From positions 5,913,549-5,977,548 of the forward strand of contig NZ_CP022529.1 of assembly GCF_002237595.1 (NCBI RefSeq): a stretch of 64,000 bases of DNA, written 5' to 3'. Made by a program: the position numbers and the translations under genes. Position 1 is the first letter of the stretch; each line of letters starts with the position of its first letter. The DNA is from Labrenzia sp. VG12. Its GTDB lineage: Bacteria > Pseudomonadota > Alphaproteobacteria > Rhizobiales > Stappiaceae. Below the pieces are notes generated by a model, which was not told the DNA's origin, did not search any database, and saw only the letters and a list, made by a program, of their open reading frames with translations. Shown one piece after another: positions 7,484 to 17,382 of this stretch.

Positions 7484-8890
7484 GTGACACAGGCAAAGAT
7501 TTTTCAGATGACGCGCCGGGCGGCACTGGGTGCCTTGATGGCCGCCACGGCCATGGTTCCGGCAACATCCGCCTTCGCGGAAATGCTCGACGTGGAAAAG
7601 GATGAACTGACTTTCGGCTTCATCAAACTGACCGACATGGCACCGCTCGCTGTCGCCTATGAGCTCGGCTATTTCGAAGAGGAAGGGCTCTTTGTCACCC
7701 TGGAGCCCCAGGCCAACTGGAAAGTGCTGCTTGATCGCGTGATCACAGGCGAACTGGACGGCGCTCACATGCTTGCCGGTCAGCCGCTCGCCGCAACCAT
7801 CGGCTTCGGCACCAAGGCGCATATCGTGACGCCGTTCTCCATGGACCTGAACGGCAATGGCATCACCGTTTCCAATGAGATCTGGGAGATGATGAAGCCA
7901 AACATCCCGACCATGGAAGACGGCCGTCCGCAGCATCCGATCTCGGCAGCTGCCCTGAAGCCTGTGGTCGACAAGTTCATCGACGAAGGCAAGCCGTTCA
8001 ACATGGGCATGGTGTTTCCGGTCTCGACCCACAATTACGAGCTGCGCTACTGGCTGGCCTCCGGTGACATTCACCCGGGCTTTTATTCCGAGACCGACAT
8101 TTCCGGTCAGATCCAGGGCGAAGCGCTGCTCTCCGTGACCCCGCCGCCGCAAATGCCGGCAACGCTCGAAGCCGGCACGATCTACGGCTACTGCGTTGGC
8201 GAACCCTGGAACCAGCAGGCTGTGTTCAAGGGCATCGGCGTTCCGGTCATCACCGACTACGAGATCTGGAAGAACAACCCGGAAAAGGTCTTCGGCCTGA
8301 CCAAGGAATTCACCGAGGAAAACCCGAACACCACGCTGGCCATCACGAAGGCCCTGATCCGTGCGGCCAAGTGGCTGGATGAAAACGACAATGCCAACCG
8401 TATGGAAGCGGTCGAGATCCTGGCCCGGTCCGAATATGTTGGCGCCGACGCGGAAGTGATCGCCAATTCCATGACCGGTACCTTCGAGTATGAGAAAGGC
8501 GACAAGCGGGACGTTCCGGACTTCAACGTCTTCTACCGTTACTTTGCGACCTATCCCTACTATTCCGATGCCGTCTGGTACCTGACCCAGATGCGCCGCT
8601 GGGGGCAGATCCCGGAGCACAAGCCGGACAGCTGGTATGACGAAGTCGCCAAGTCCGTCTATCTGCCGGAAACCTATCTGAAAGCCGCGCGCCTGCTGGT
8701 CGAGGAAGGTCATGTCGCCGAAGAGGATTTCCCGTGGGACTCAGACGGCTACCGTGCGCCGACGCCTGCAGCCGACATCATCGACGGCATTCCCTATGAC
8801 GGCAAACAGCCGAACGCCTATATCGACAGCCTTCCGATCGGCCTGAAAGGCAAGCAGATCGTTGACGGCAACGAGGTCGTGGGGGGCTGA
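7484..8890 (+). CDS. nrtA: Nitrate ABC transporter substrate-binding protein NrtA
   Basis: This is a periplasmic nitrate/nitrite-binding protein of about 468 residues. I choose the GTG at 7484 because GAGGGA lies six bases upstream; an in-frame GTG at 7463 has its purine run too close. The N-terminus has a twin-arginine type signal (TRRAALGALMAATAM, arginines 11-12) ending near SAFA. NrtA hallmarks include ELGYFEEEGL, AHMLAGQPLAAT, the ELRYWL segment and GYCVGEPWN. It delivers substrate to NrtB. A terminator-like hairpin follows the gene, which would favour excess binding protein over permease. Confidence 0.92.
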   Translation: MTQAKIFQMTRRAALGALMAATAMVPATSAFAEMLDVEKDELTFGFIKLTDMAPLAVAYELGYFEEEGLFVTLEPQANWKVLLDRVITGELDGAHMLAGQPLAATIGFGTKAHIVTPFSMDLNGNGITVSNEIWEMMKPNIPTMEDGRPQHPISAAALKPVVDKFIDEGKPFNMGMVFPVSTHNYELRYWLASGDIHPGFYSETDISGQIQGEALLSVTPPPQMPATLEAGTIYGYCVGEPWNQQAVFKGIGVPVITDYEIWKNNPEKVFGLTKEFTEENPNTTLAITKALIRAAKWLDENDNANRMEAVEILARSEYVGADAEVIANSMTGTFEYEKGDKRDVPDFNVFYRYFATYPYYSDAVWYLTQMRRWGQIPEHKPDSWYDEVAKSVYLPETYLKAARLLVEEGHVAEEDFPWDSDGYRAPTPAADIIDGIPYDGKQPNAYIDSLPIGLKGKQIVDGNEVVGG

Positions 8891-8902
8891 TCCCAGCCCT
8901 TT

Positions 8903-8938
8903 GGAGCGGCGGTTCGCAGCGCCGCCGCTCCCTTTTTT
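8903..8938 (+). terminator. Hairpin with T-tract between nrtA and nrtB
   Basis: A perfect 10-bp GC-rich stem (GGAGCGGCGG at 8903-8912 with CCGCCGCTCC at 8922-8931) is followed by CTTTTTT. It probably attenuates transcription into nrtB and stabilises the nrtA message. Confidence 0.75.
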
Positions 8939-8973
8939 CAAAAGATCAAGACAAGACTTAAGGGACCATTCCC

Positions 8974-10056
8974 ATGGCCAACGCCGATACCGCCGGCTCT
9001 GCGGACCTTGCACGGGCCGCCCGGAAAGAAAAACTCTTCACCTGGATCAACAAGACCGGCGGTTGGCTGGACGCCCTCGGCTTCTCCTGGCTGGTGCCGT
9101 TGATGAAGATCGCCGCGGGCGACAGCCCGAAAGAGCAGTTGGGTGAACTGAAGCGCGTGCTGCTGATCCCTCTGCTCGGCATCATCGCCTTTCTGGTTCT
9201 TTGGGGAGCCCTCGCACCGCAGGTGCAGACGTCGCTTGGCGCGGTGCCCGGACCGGCGCAGGTCTGGAGCCAGACCATCAACCTTTGGGAAGACCATGTC
9301 CGCGAGCGCGAAAAGGCGACCGCCTTTTACGAGCGCCAGGATGCCCGCAACGCCAAATATGAAGCTGAGGGCAAGACCGACAAGATCAAGCACCGGACCT
9401 ATACCGGCAAGCCGACTTATATCGACCAGATCGGCACCTCGCTCAAGACCGTCGGCCTGGGCTTCTTGATCGCAACCATAATTGCCGTCCCGCTTGGTAT
9501 TGCCTCCGGTCTCTCCCGGTCCTTCAACGGCGCCATCAATCCTCTGATCCAGATCTTCAAGCCGGTGTCGCCGCTCGCCTGGTTGCCGATCGTGACCATG
9601 ATCGTCTCGGCGACTTACGCCAACCCCTATGACTGGCTCTCCAAGTCGCTGCTGATCTCCGCCGTCACCGTGACGCTCTGCTCCATGTGGCCGACGCTGA
9701 TCAACACCGCGCTCGGTGTCGCCTCGGTCGACAAGGATCTGATGAATGTCGGCCGCGTCCTGCAGCTGCCGACCTGGAAGACAATCACCAAGCTTGTGCT
9801 GCCGTCCTCGCTGCCCCTGATCTTCACCGGCCTGCGTCTGTCGCTGGGCGTGGGCTGGATGGTGCTGATCGCGGCTGAAATGCTCGCGCAGAACCCGGGT
9901 CTCGGCAAATTCGTTTGGGACGAGTTCCAGAACGGTTCCTCGCAGTCGCTCGCCAAGATCATGGTCGCGGTTCTGACCATCGGCCTTATCGGCTTCATGC
10001 TGGACCGGCTGATGTTCGCCTTGCAGCGCGCCTTCACATTCAGCGCGAACCGCTAA
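8974..10056 (+). CDS. nrtB: Nitrate ABC transporter permease NrtB
   Basis: This 360-residue inner-membrane permease belongs to the NrtB/SsuC/TauC family. An N-terminal charged region of about 60 residues precedes the first membrane helix (LIPLLGIIAFLVLWGAL). A large periplasmic charged loop follows (VREREKATAFYERQD), then the permease core with the EAA-type loop (KDLMNVGRVLQLPTWKTI). A purine-rich site (AAGGGA) lies upstream of the ATG. It lies 10 bases before nrtC and forms the transport channel. Confidence 0.9.
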   Translation: MANADTAGSADLARAARKEKLFTWINKTGGWLDALGFSWLVPLMKIAAGDSPKEQLGELKRVLLIPLLGIIAFLVLWGALAPQVQTSLGAVPGPAQVWSQTINLWEDHVREREKATAFYERQDARNAKYEAEGKTDKIKHRTYTGKPTYIDQIGTSLKTVGLGFLIATIIAVPLGIASGLSRSFNGAINPLIQIFKPVSPLAWLPIVTMIVSATYANPYDWLSKSLLISAVTVTLCSMWPTLINTALGVASVDKDLMNVGRVLQLPTWKTITKLVLPSSLPLIFTGLRLSLGVGWMVLIAAEMLAQNPGLGKFVWDEFQNGSSQSLAKIMVAVLTIGLIGFMLDRLMFALQRAFTFSANR

Positions 10057-10066
10057 GGAGAGCCAA

Positions 10067-11827
10067 ATGTCCTTTCTGGAAATTTCCGGTGTCTCCAAGT
10101 CCTATGGCGAAGGTGCTGAACGGACCGACGTCCTGGATGACATCAACCTGAAAGTAGACGAGGGCGAGTTCATCGCCATCGTCGGCTTCTCGGGAACCGG
10201 CAAGACCACTTTGATCTCTCTGCTTGCCGGTCTGATCGAGCCGGACACGGGTGGTGTGATCTTCAAGGGCAAGGAAATCGACGGCCCGAGCCCGGATCGC
10301 GGTGTCGTGTTCCAGTCCTATTCGTTGATGCCCTGGCTTTCGGTCACCGGCAATGTGGCGCTCGCCGTAGACAGTGTCTTCAAGAAAAAGTCCGCCAAAG
10401 AGCGCAAGGCGATCTGTGACAAGTATATCGAGATGGTCGGTCTCGGTCACGCTCGCGATCGCAAACCGGCAGAGCTTTCCGGGGGCATGCGCCAGCGGGT
10501 GGCGGTGGCCCGGGCGCTTGCCATGCAGCCGGAACTGCTGCTGCTCGATGAGCCGCTGTCAGCGCTTGACGCCCTGACGCGGGCAAAGCTGCAGGACGAG
10601 TTCGCAGCGATCTGCGAGCAGGAAAAGAAGACCATTCTCCTGATCACCAACGATGTCGACGAGGCCATCCTCCTGGCCGACCGGATCATTCCCTTGAAGC
10701 CCGGCGCAAAGGCAACGCTCGGTCCGGAATTCAAGGTACCGTTCAAACGGCCTCGGGACCGCGGCGAGCTCAACCACAACGACGCGTTCATCAAGCTTCG
10801 GGCCGACATTACCGAATACCTGATGGAAGTCGGTGCGGAACGCGGTGCCGATCTGGAGCGGGACATCATCCTGCCCAACATCGTGCCGATCACCCAGCGG
10901 GTGAAAGGCGACGACACGCTTCCGGCCGCGTATGAGCGTGCGGCGGAAACCCATAACGACAGCCGCTTCCTGGAGTTTTCACGGCTCAAGAAAGTCTATC
11001 CCACACCAAAGGGACCGCTGACGGTGGTCGACGGCTTCGAGCTGAAGATGAAGAAGGGGGAGTTCATCACCCTGATCGGCCATTCCGGATGCGGCAAGTC
11101 CACGGTGCTGTCGATGGTCGCCGGTCTGAACCCGATCACGGAAGGCGCCATTGTCCTGGACGGTACACACGTGACCCAGGCTGGCCCCGACCGTGCCGTG
11201 GTGTTCCAGGCTCCGAGCCTGATGCCCTGGCTGACGGCTTACGAGAATGTCGCCCTTGGGGTCGACAAGGTCTATCCGGATGCCTCCAAGGCAGAGAAGC
11301 GGGATGTCATTGAATACTACCTGTCGAAGGTTGGCCTGGCAGATGCCATGCAGAAAGCGGCCGTGGATCTGTCGAACGGCATGAAGCAGCGGGTCGGCAT
11401 TGCCCGTGCCTTCGCGCTTTCTCCGAAACTGCTGCTGCTCGATGAACCGTTCGGCATGCTGGACAGCCTGACCCGGTGGGAGCTGCAGGACGTCTTGATG
11501 GACGTCTGGAAACGAACTCAGGTGACGGCGATCTGCGTTACCCATGACGTCGACGAGGCGATCCTGCTCGCCGACCGCGTCGTCATGATGTCGAACGGGC
11601 CGAACGCCCGCATCGGCAATATCATGGAAGTGGACCTGCCGCGGCCGCGCTCGCGCAAGGAACTGCTCGCCCACCCGGATTACTACGCCTACCGCGAAGA
11701 GCTTCTGGACTTCCTGGAAGCCTATGAGGGCGGGGCTGATCCGAGCGAAGACCAGTTGAAATCCATCCAGGAAAAACGCGCCGCCCGCCTGGCCCGTCAA
11801 CGGGCTGCGGTCGAGGCTGCCGAATAG
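10067..11827 (+). CDS. Nitrate ABC transporter ATPase, two nucleotide-binding domains fused (NrtC/NrtD type)
   Basis: This 586-residue protein carries two complete ABC ATPase domains in tandem. Domain 1 (about 1-260) has Walker A VGFSGTGKTT (39-48), signature LSGGM (137-141) and Walker B LLLLDEP. Domain 2 (about 300-586) has Walker A IGHSGCGKST, signature LSNGM (435-439) and Walker B LLLLDEP. Cyanobacterial NrtC instead carries an NrtA-like C-terminal domain, so this is a different architecture. The switch histidine is Asn195 in domain 1 (ITND) but His493 in domain 2 (VTHD). The domain-1 site and the LSNGM signature that completes it are therefore both altered, which suggests one active and one regulatory site. 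It energises NrtB. Confidence 0.9.
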   Translation: MSFLEISGVSKSYGEGAERTDVLDDINLKVDEGEFIAIVGFSGTGKTTLISLLAGLIEPDTGGVIFKGKEIDGPSPDRGVVFQSYSLMPWLSVTGNVALAVDSVFKKKSAKERKAICDKYIEMVGLGHARDRKPAELSGGMRQRVAVARALAMQPELLLLDEPLSALDALTRAKLQDEFAAICEQEKKTILLITNDVDEAILLADRIIPLKPGAKATLGPEFKVPFKRPRDRGELNHNDAFIKLRADITEYLMEVGAERGADLERDIILPNIVPITQRVKGDDTLPAAYERAAETHNDSRFLEFSRLKKVYPTPKGPLTVVDGFELKMKKGEFITLIGHSGCGKSTVLSMVAGLNPITEGAIVLDGTHVTQAGPDRAVVFQAPSLMPWLTAYENVALGVDKVYPDASKAEKRDVIEYYLSKVGLADAMQKAAVDLSNGMKQRVGIARAFALSPKLLLLDEPFGMLDSLTRWELQDVLMDVWKRTQVTAICVTHDVDEAILLADRVVMMSNGPNARIGNIMEVDLPRPRSRKELLAHPDYYAYREELLDFLEAYEGGADPSEDQLKSIQEKRAARLARQRAAVEAAE

Positions 11828-11844
11828 GCCAGGGGAGGGAAATC

Positions 11845-14298
11845 ATGACAAGAAAGAAACTCGTCGTTGTCGGCAACGGCATGGCCCCGGGGCGGATGCT
11901 CGAATACCTGTTCGACAAGGACAAGGATGCCTACGACGTCACCATCTTCAACGCCGAACCGCGTGTGAACTACAACCGGCTGATGCTGTCGCCGGTTCTC
12001 TCCGGTGAAAAGACCTACGAAGACATCATCACTCATGGGGATGACTGGTACGCCGAAAACGGCGTCACGCTTCACAAGTCGGCGCGTGTTGCCGAGATCG
12101 ACCGGGCCGGGAAGACGGTCACCTCGGAGACGGGCATCACCGCACCTTATGACAAGCTCGTCGTAGCGACAGGCTCCAATCCCTTCATCATTCCGTTGCC
12201 TGGCAAGGATCTTGCGGGCGTTCTGACCTATCGCGATCTCGACGATGTCGACAAGATGCTGGACGCTGCCAAGCTGGGCGGGCGCGCCGTTGTCATCGGG
12301 GGTGGCCTTCTGGGTCTGGAAGCTGCCGCCGGTCTCAAGATGCAGGGCATGGACGTCACTGTCCTGCACCTGATGCCAACCCTGATGGAACGCCAGCTCG
12401 ACCCCGCTGCCGGCTTTCTCCTGGAAGAGGAGTTCAAGCGCCGGGGCATCGATGTTCTGACCAAGGCCAACAGTCACGAAATCGTCGATGACGGCACCGG
12501 CAGGGTCAAGGCGATCCGGCTGGATGACGGCACGGAGATCGAAGCCAGCATCATTGTCATGGCGGTTGGAATTCGTCCGTCGGCGGATCTCGCCAAAGCC
12601 GTGGAGCTGGAGACAAATCGCGGCATTCTCGTCGGCGACGACATGCGCACCAGCGACCCGGATATTTTTGCCCTCGGTGAATGCGTCGAACACCGCGGCC
12701 AGTGCTACGGCCTCGTCGCTCCACTCTACGAAATGGCGGAAGTGATCGCTGATAACCTGTTGGAGGGAAGCGCCGCATACACCGGGTCTGTGACAGCGAC
12801 CAAGCTGAAGGTCACCGGTGTCGATCTTTATTCGGCCGGTGACTTTGCCGAGGGCGAGGACCGTGAGGAAATCGTCCTGCGCGATGCCACTGCGGGCGTC
12901 TACAAGCGGCTGGTCCTGAAGGACAACAGGATCATCGGAGCGGTGCTTTACGGCGAAACCTCCGATGGACCATGGTTCTTCGACCTTTTGAAAAAACAAT
13001 CGGATGTCTCGGAAATGCGCGAGACACTGATCTTCGGCCAGGCCTATCAGGGGGGCGCCCCCCTGGACCCTACGGCGGCCGTTGCAGCCTTGCCGGATGA
13101 TGCGGAAATCTGCGGCTGCAACGGCGTATGCAAGGGAACGATCGTCAACGCGATCAATGAGAAAGGCCTGACCGCGCTCGATGATGTGCGTTCGCACACC
13201 AAGGCATCGGCATCCTGCGGCACTTGTACCGGGCTTGTCGAACAGCTCATGCAGGTGACGCTTGGCGATGCCTATAATCCGGCGGCAGTGACGCCGATGT
13301 GCGGCTGTACCGATCTTGGCCACAGCGAGGTGCGGCGCCTGATCAAGTCCAAGGGTCTCAAGACCATTCCTGTCGTCATGCAGGAACTGGAATGGAAATC
13401 CTCCGGCGGTTGTGCCAAGTGCCGCCCGGCGCTGAACTATTATCTCGTCTCCGACTGGCCGGATGAATATGCCGATGACTACCAGTCGCGGTTCATCAAC
13501 GAACGTGTTCACGCCAACATCCAGAAAGATGGCACCTATTCGGTGGTCCCGCGCATGTGGGGTGGCATGACGTCATCGAAGGAGTTGCGGGCAATTGCCG
13601 ATGTGGTCGACAAGTTCAACATTCCCGCGGTGAAATGCACCGGCGGCCAGCGCATCGACATGCTTGGCATCAAGAAGGAGGACCTGCCCGCGGTCTGGGA
13701 AGATCTCGGCAAGGCCGGGTTCGTCTCCGGTCAGGCCTACGCAAAGGGGCTCAGGACGGTCAAGACCTGTGTCGGTTCGGACTGGTGCCGCTTCGGCACG
13801 CAGGATTCCACCGGTCTCGGGATCCGGATCGAGAAATTCATGTGGGGGTCCTGGACACCGGCAAAGCTCAAACTGGCTGTCTCCGGTTGCCCGCGCAATT
13901 GCGCGGAAGCCACCTGCAAGGACATCGGAGTTGTGTGTGTCGACAGTGGATTTGAAATCCACTTCGCAGGTGCCGCCGGTCTCGACATCAAGGGCACGGA
14001 AGTGCTCGGGCTGGTCAAAACGGAGGACGAGGCGCTCGAGCACATCGTTGCGCTCACCCAGATGTACCGCGAACAGGGACACTATCTGGAGCGCATCTAC
14101 AAATGGGCCAAGCGTATCGGCTATGACGAGATCCGCAGTCAGATCCTGGACGATGCGGAACGCAGGAAAGCCTATTTTGACCGCTTCGTCTTTTCCCAGA
14201 AATTCGCCCAGGTTGATCCATGGTCCGAGCGGGTCTCCGGCAAGGACAAGCACGAATTCAAGCCGATGGCTGTTCTGACCCGGGAGGCTGCCGAATGA
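11845..14298 (+). CDS. nirB: Assimilatory nitrite reductase [NAD(P)H] large subunit NirB
   Basis: This 817-residue cytoplasmic enzyme reduces nitrite to ammonium. Domain order: an FAD/NAD(P)H oxidoreductase (first Rossmann motif VVVGNGMAPGRML near residue 7, second VVIGGGLLGLEAA); BFD-type [2Fe-2S] cysteines (CGCNGVCKGT and SCGTC); then the ferredoxin-like and siroheme/[4Fe-4S] domains. The latter hold cluster cysteines in CVGSDWCRFG and SGCPRNCAEATC. The length is normal for the family. A clear ribosome-binding site (GGGGAGGG) precedes the ATG. The stop overlaps nirD. Siroheme would come from the CysG encoded downstream. Confidence 0.95.
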   Translation: MTRKKLVVVGNGMAPGRMLEYLFDKDKDAYDVTIFNAEPRVNYNRLMLSPVLSGEKTYEDIITHGDDWYAENGVTLHKSARVAEIDRAGKTVTSETGITAPYDKLVVATGSNPFIIPLPGKDLAGVLTYRDLDDVDKMLDAAKLGGRAVVIGGGLLGLEAAAGLKMQGMDVTVLHLMPTLMERQLDPAAGFLLEEEFKRRGIDVLTKANSHEIVDDGTGRVKAIRLDDGTEIEASIIVMAVGIRPSADLAKAVELETNRGILVGDDMRTSDPDIFALGECVEHRGQCYGLVAPLYEMAEVIADNLLEGSAAYTGSVTATKLKVTGVDLYSAGDFAEGEDREEIVLRDATAGVYKRLVLKDNRIIGAVLYGETSDGPWFFDLLKKQSDVSEMRETLIFGQAYQGGAPLDPTAAVAALPDDAEICGCNGVCKGTIVNAINEKGLTALDDVRSHTKASASCGTCTGLVEQLMQVTLGDAYNPAAVTPMCGCTDLGHSEVRRLIKSKGLKTIPVVMQELEWKSSGGCAKCRPALNYYLVSDWPDEYADDYQSRFINERVHANIQKDGTYSVVPRMWGGMTSSKELRAIADVVDKFNIPAVKCTGGQRIDMLGIKKEDLPAVWEDLGKAGFVSGQAYAKGLRTVKTCVGSDWCRFGTQDSTGLGIRIEKFMWGSWTPAKLKLAVSGCPRNCAEATCKDIGVVCVDSGFEIHFAGAAGLDIKGTEVLGLVKTEDEALEHIVALTQMYREQGHYLERIYKWAKRIGYDEIRSQILDDAERRKAYFDRFVFSQKFAQVDPWSERVSGKDKHEFKPMAVLTREAAE

Positions 14299-14642
14299 AC
14301 GCGGAAACCAGAAACTGGGTCGCCATCGGCGACCTTGCCGATATCCCGCGCGAGGGCGCGCGGGTGGTCAAGACCGATGCGGGCTGCATCGCCGTCTTCC
14401 GGACCGTAGACGACGACGTCTTTGCACTGGACGACCGCTGCCCGCACAAGGGCGGACCACTGAGCCAGGGCATCGTGCACGGCACGTCCGTGACTTGCCC
14501 GTTGCACAACTGGGTCTTTGATCTGGCCACCGGCCTGGCACGTGGTGCCGATGAGGGGGCGGTGCCTGTCACTGCAGCCAGGGTCGAGGAGGGCAAGGTG
14601 CTGCTTGCCGCCGACGATCTGGCCCGCCGCATGGCGCGCTGA
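14295..14642 (+). CDS. nirD: Nitrite reductase small subunit NirD (Rieske-type)
   Basis: This 115-residue Rieske-fold protein has the expected pair CPHKGG and CPLHNW. These could ligate a [2Fe-2S] cluster, whereas some NirD proteins lack all four ligands. The start is the ATG overlapping the nirB TGA, which indicates coupling. It forms the small subunit of the NADH-dependent nitrite reductase. The gap to nasA is 52 bases and contains AAGGAG for nasA. Confidence 0.92.
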   Translation: MNAETRNWVAIGDLADIPREGARVVKTDAGCIAVFRTVDDDVFALDDRCPHKGGPLSQGIVHGTSVTCPLHNWVFDLATGLARGADEGAVPVTAARVEEGKVLLAADDLARRMAR

Positions 14643-14694
14643 CACCAGACACAACCATCCATAAAATCGAGGAAAGCCCAAGGAGTCCCGGCGC

Positions 14695-17382
14695 ATGACC
14701 GCACAAGAACCGGAAAGAACGGTCAAGACAACCTGCCCCTATTGCGGGGTCGGGTGCGGTGTGCTGGCTACAGTCAAACAGGATGGATCTGTGTCCATTG
14801 CCGGTGACCCGGATCACCCGGCCAATTTCGGCCGGCTCTGTTCCAAGGGATCGGCTCTTGGAGAAACCCTGTCGCTTGATGACAGGCTCTTTCAACCGGA
14901 AGTCGGCGGAAGGGAAACCAGCTGGGAGACGGCGCTCGACCTGGTGGCGGAAAAATTCACGGACGCAATCCGTGAACACGGTCCGGACAGTGTTGCCTTT
15001 TATGTCTCCGGGCAGATCCTGACCGAGGACTATTACGTTGCCAACAAGCTGATGAAGGGGTTCATCGGCTCGGCCAATATCGATACCAATTCCAGGCTGT
15101 GCATGGCCTCTTCCGTTGCCGGTCACCGGCGCGCCTTCGGCAGCGATACGGTGCCGGGCACCTATGAGGATCTGGAGAGCAGCGACCTCCTGGTGCTGGT
15201 GGGTTCGAACCTCGCCTGGTGCCATCCGGTGCTGTTCCAGCGGGTCGAGGCAGCCAGGGCGGCCAACCCCAATATGCGTGTTGTGGTGATCGATCCGCGT
15301 GAGACGGCGACCTGCGCACTGGCGGACCTGCACCTCGCGCTCAAGCCGGATACGGATGTTGCGCTCTTTAATGGCCTTCTGGCATTTCTGGCGGAATCCG
15401 ACACGCTCGACCACGGTTACATCGCCGCGCATACCAATGGGTTCCGGCAGGCGCTGGAGGCTGCCGGACCTTGCGAAATCAACCGGATCGCGGAAGAAAC
15501 CGGTCTGTCGCCAGCGGTTTTGGCGACCTTTTACACAATGGTGGCTCGCACGGAAAAGACCGTCACAGTCTACAGCCAGGGCGTCAATCAGTCAGTGGTG
15601 GGCACCGACAAGGTCAATGCGATCATCAACACCCACCTGGCCACCGGTCGCATCGGGCGGCCGGGTATGGGACCGTTCTCCGCGACCGGACAGCCGAACG
15701 CGATGGGCGGGCGTGAGGTCGGCGGTCTGGCGAACATGCTTGCCGCCCATATGGCGCTGGAAAACCCGGATCACCGGGCCCTGGTCCAGTCCTTCTGGAA
15801 AAGCCCGGAGATCGCGGACAAGGCCGGGCTCAAGGCGGTCGATCTTTTCCGGGCTGTTGGCGAGGGCAAGATCAAGGCGCTCTGGATCATGGCCACCAAC
15901 CCGGTTGACAGTCTGCCGGATGCGGATGCGGTTGCAGCGGCGCTGAAAACCTGCCCGTTCGTCGTCGTCTCCGACGTGACCCGTGCCGCCGACACGGTTG
16001 CTTATGCCGATGTGCTGCTGCCGTCTGCAGCCTGGGGCGAAAAGGATGGCACGGTCACCAACTCCGAGCGCCGGATTTCACGTCAACGCGGCTTTTTGGA
16101 CTTGCCTGGAGAAGCGAGGCCAGACTGGTGGCAGCTTAGCCAGGTGGGGCAGCGCATGGGCTTTGCCGAGGCCTTTGCCTATTCGGGGCCGGATGCGATC
16201 TTCCGGGAACATGCCGCACTGTCTGGCTTTGAGAACAAGGGCCGCCGTGATTTTGACATCGGCCGGCTGAAAGACCTGTCTCAGGAGGCATTTGACGCGC
16301 TGGATCCGATCCAGTGGCCACAGGCGCAAGGTGAAGCACCGGCGGCCGAAACCCGCTTCTTTGCAAAGGGCGGTTTTTTCACGCACGACGGCAAGGCGGC
16401 GTTCATTGCCGTCAGGCAGGGAGCGGTGCGAAAGACCGAGCGCCGCTATCCGTTTGTGCTCAACACCGGCCGCATTCGCGACCAGTGGCACACCATGACG
16501 CGCACGGGCAAGACGGGTCGGTTGTTGTCCCATATCGCAGAGCCTTATGTGGAACTGCATCCAGAAGATGCCCGGCGGGCCGGCATTGCAGCGGCGGATC
16601 TGGTGGACGTGACCAGCCCGCACGGATCGGCATTGGTGCGGGCCCAAATATCCGAGCGCGCGCAGCCGGGGTCCGTTTTCGTACCCATCCATTGGACTGA
16701 TCAGGTGTCCTCAAGGGCCCGGATCGACACGGTGGTTGCACCGGAAACCGATCCGGTCTCCGGCCAGCCGGGGTCCAAATTCACACCGGTCGCGCTGAAG
16801 AAGCGCGTATTTGCCTGGCATGGCTTTGCGGTGCTGCAGGAAAAGCCGGATCAGCTCGAGTGTGACTATTGGGCCATTGCGCCGACACGGGGCGGCTGGC
16901 GCGTTGAAATGGCCGGCGCGGACGACCGCGACCATGTTGCCTTCGCGGCTCGGTACCTGACATCCGATGTCGACCTCTTGAGGTTTGAAGACCCGGGCAA
17001 AGGGTTGCTGCGTATCGCGGGGTGGAAAGACGCAACCTTCAAGGGCGCCTTCTTTTTCGGACCGGATCCGGTTGCCGTGTCGCGGCCATGGGCGTGTGGG
17101 CTGCTGACCGAACAGATTGCGACGGAAACCCGGTTCAAGGTTCTGGCCGGCGGTCCGCCGGTCGGCAGCCCGGACAAGGGCGCAATCGTGTGTTCCTGTT
17201 TCCAGGTTGGCGTCAACGAAATCCAGGCGGCCATTGGCGGAGGGGCTGCAACGGTCCAGGCCGTTGGAACCTGCCTGAAGGCCGGCACCAATTGCGGCTC
17301 CTGCCGCTCCGAGATCCAGTCCCTCCTCGATGCCAGCAGCAAGGACATCGCCGACGATGCCAAGATCGCACAAGCCGGTTGA
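14695..17382 (+). CDS. nasA: Assimilatory nitrate reductase catalytic subunit NasA
   Basis: This 895-residue molybdopterin (bis-MGD) enzyme reduces nitrate to nitrite in the cytoplasm. The N-terminal [4Fe-4S] ligands are Cys14, Cys17, Cys21 and Cys49 (CPYCGVGC then RLCSKG). The molybdopterin oxidoreductase core follows, with the cofactor-region cysteine in NSRLCMASSV and the dinucleotide-binding domain around NTGRIRDQWHTMTRTG. The extreme C-terminus adds a BFD-like [2Fe-2S] domain (IVCSCFQVG then CGSC). This C-terminal domain is typical of NasA forms that take electrons without a separate flavoprotein-ferredoxin pair; the donor here is not identifiable. It overlaps cysG. Confidence 0.94.
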   Translation: MTAQEPERTVKTTCPYCGVGCGVLATVKQDGSVSIAGDPDHPANFGRLCSKGSALGETLSLDDRLFQPEVGGRETSWETALDLVAEKFTDAIREHGPDSVAFYVSGQILTEDYYVANKLMKGFIGSANIDTNSRLCMASSVAGHRRAFGSDTVPGTYEDLESSDLLVLVGSNLAWCHPVLFQRVEAARAANPNMRVVVIDPRETATCALADLHLALKPDTDVALFNGLLAFLAESDTLDHGYIAAHTNGFRQALEAAGPCEINRIAEETGLSPAVLATFYTMVARTEKTVTVYSQGVNQSVVGTDKVNAIINTHLATGRIGRPGMGPFSATGQPNAMGGREVGGLANMLAAHMALENPDHRALVQSFWKSPEIADKAGLKAVDLFRAVGEGKIKALWIMATNPVDSLPDADAVAAALKTCPFVVVSDVTRAADTVAYADVLLPSAAWGEKDGTVTNSERRISRQRGFLDLPGEARPDWWQLSQVGQRMGFAEAFAYSGPDAIFREHAALSGFENKGRRDFDIGRLKDLSQEAFDALDPIQWPQAQGEAPAAETRFFAKGGFFTHDGKAAFIAVRQGAVRKTERRYPFVLNTGRIRDQWHTMTRTGKTGRLLSHIAEPYVELHPEDARRAGIAAADLVDVTSPHGSALVRAQISERAQPGSVFVPIHWTDQVSSRARIDTVVAPETDPVSGQPGSKFTPVALKKRVFAWHGFAVLQEKPDQLECDYWAIAPTRGGWRVEMAGADDRDHVAFAARYLTSDVDLLRFEDPGKGLLRIAGWKDATFKGAFFFGPDPVAVSRPWACGLLTEQIATETRFKVLAGGPPVGSPDKGAIVCSCFQVGVNEIQAAIGGGAATVQAVGTCLKAGTNCGSCRSEIQSLLDASSKDIADDAKIAQAG

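Noticed and set aside
11797..13512. A 570-codon open frame antisense to nirB
   Set aside because: nirB is unmistakable on the other strand; the antisense frame is a high-GC shadow with no recognisable protein.
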